A DNA stretch of 64,000 nt, taken from Tanypteryx hageni. Lineage: Eukaryota > Arthropoda > Insecta > Odonata > Petaluridae. A model generated the notes under the pieces. It worked only from the letters and a program-made list of their open reading frames with translations. It did not search any database and was not told the DNA's origin. The stretch lies in assembly GCA_028673005.1 (NCBI GenBank), contig CM054116.1:147247173-147311172 (forward strand). The letters are read 5' to 3'. Positions 63,345 through 64,000 of the stretch are shown here, one piece after another. The translations under genes and the position numbers were made by a program. The stretch's first letter is position 1. Every line of letters begins with the position of its first letter.

Positions 63345-64000
63345 TTCCCTCCCCCTTATGATACACAGTCATTTCAAACATAGTCCTTATAATGGGCTTG
63401 TGCTGTCCGATGGCACTGTGACCTTCTTAAGATCTGGGCATCTGGAGCTGAGGTCTCTGGTATTCCTCCTGTCAGGTCCTGCAGTTCCTGTGCACCTGTC
63501 AGCATCAGTTGTTTTTCTTGTAGCCACTGGAATGCCCTGGCCCCATCTCTCTCTTTGGCTGCATCTGCACTTGGTTCAGGGTGTATGTCCTTATTGAGTC
63601 TCAGTTGGTCCAGGTGTCTCTTCCAGTGCTGGCCATTTTCTGTCTGGATCATGAATGATCGTGGCCCCAGAACCTCCTCGATGATACTGGGCATCCATTT
63701 CTGCAATCCCATGAACTTTCGTGCCAGCACTCGATCATCAACTGCCAGAGTTTGGACCATATTTTTCTTATGGTTTATCTCAGGAGTCTTGTCCATGATG
63801 CTGCTCGGATGCAGCTTGGTGAGGCGAGTTCTCAGGCATCGTCCCATCAGCAGCTCTGCAGGGGTCCTCCCGGTGGTGGTGTGTGGTGTTGTGCGCTGTG
63901 CCAACAGGAATCTGGCCACCCTGGTATGGATATCCCCTCCCTTCAAATGCTTAAGCGCATTTTTTGTTGACTGGACCATCCTCTCCACTTGGCCATTAGT
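63345..64000 (-). mobile_element. Second copy of the outer gypsy family, running off the window
   Basis: The minus strand continues from beyond 64000 and ends with the same tract CATAAGGGGGAGGGAATTGTTATATA that precedes the 3' LTR of the 42674-49283 element; only a short LTR start is recognisable (63360-63330). Orientation is opposite to the first copy. Confidence 0.8.
63374..64000 (-). CDS. Gypsy integrase C-terminal part, open and cut by window end
   Basis: An open frame covers the integrase from just after the conserved ATNGQVE Glu region (ERMVQSTKNALKHLKGG) through RTTPHTTTGRTPAELLMG and the C-terminal domain (LAVDDRVLARKFMGLQKWMP, VLGPRSFMIQTENG) to a stop at 63374. It is better preserved than the copy at 46350-47186, which has several stops over the same segment. 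The rest lies beyond the window, so coding capacity is unknown. Confidence 0.85.
   Translation of the reverse strand, partial: TNGQVERMVQSTKNALKHLKGGDIHTRVARFLLAQRTTPHTTTGRTPAELLMGRCLRTRLTKLHPSSIMDKTPEINHKKNMVQTLAVDDRVLARKFMGLQKWMPSIIEEVLGPRSFMIQTENGQHWKRHLDQLRLNKDIHPEPSADAAKERDGARAFQWLQEKQLMLTGAQELQDLTGGIPETSAPDAQILRRSQCHRTAQAHYKDYV

Noticed and set aside
1..64000. CRISPR array, operon or bacterial mobile island
   Set aside because: No regularly spaced direct repeats of CRISPR form, no ribosome-binding-site-led gene clusters; spliced exons and eukaryotic transposons throughout.

Overview
The window is eukaryotic, AT-rich, and made almost entirely of transposable elements. No bacterial gene organisation and no complete host gene is visible. 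Several element families point to an arthropod, most likely an insect: ZMYM1-type and CGGBP1-type hATs, Penelope-like elements with hammerhead motifs, Jockey and CR1/L2-type non-LTR elements, gypsy elements with a TTGGCGA-type primer site, DD34D mariners and a DD82E (Sailor-like) transposon. The species cannot be named from the sequence.

Layout. 0-9 kb: the tail of a hAT, a broken THAP domain, a 5'-truncated non-LTR element split by a 241-bp palindrome that carries a hammerhead motif, then a GC/CpG-richer stretch with a 16-bp minisatellite and GA tracts. 9.0-13.5 kb: a complete-ended but dead hAT with GCGGAAGG site duplications. 13.5-27.8 kb: mostly unassigned, with microsatellites, mariner scraps, a hAT-like MITE, a tRNA-like sequence, a C-rich satellite and a cluster of four similar stem-loops. 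27.9-34.5 kb: a Penelope-like element (15-bp duplication) split by a 5.06-kb Jockey-type element (12-bp duplication). 34.8-39.0 kb: two CR1-like fragments. 39.1-41.9 kb: a hAT with an 8-bp duplication and a spliced CGGBP1-like N-terminus.

42-61 kb is one Helitron helicase gene on the minus strand, exploded by later insertions. A gypsy element sits at 42674-49283 (GCCTT duplication). Its 5' LTR holds a Sailor-like transposon and its 3' LTR holds a second, internally deleted gypsy. A second Helitron sits at 50449-59909, inserted exactly between A and T with TC...CTAG ends. It has itself been invaded by a hAT (CTCTCTCT duplication) and an L2/CR1-like element. 61-64 kb holds a degenerate minisatellite, another RT fragment and a second copy of the gypsy family running off the window end.

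Almost every coding sequence has stops or frameshifts. The Jockey ORF2 (1003 aa) is the only long intact reading frame. The genes do not form a pathway; what the window records is a relative order of insertions, several of which can be undone on paper to the base.
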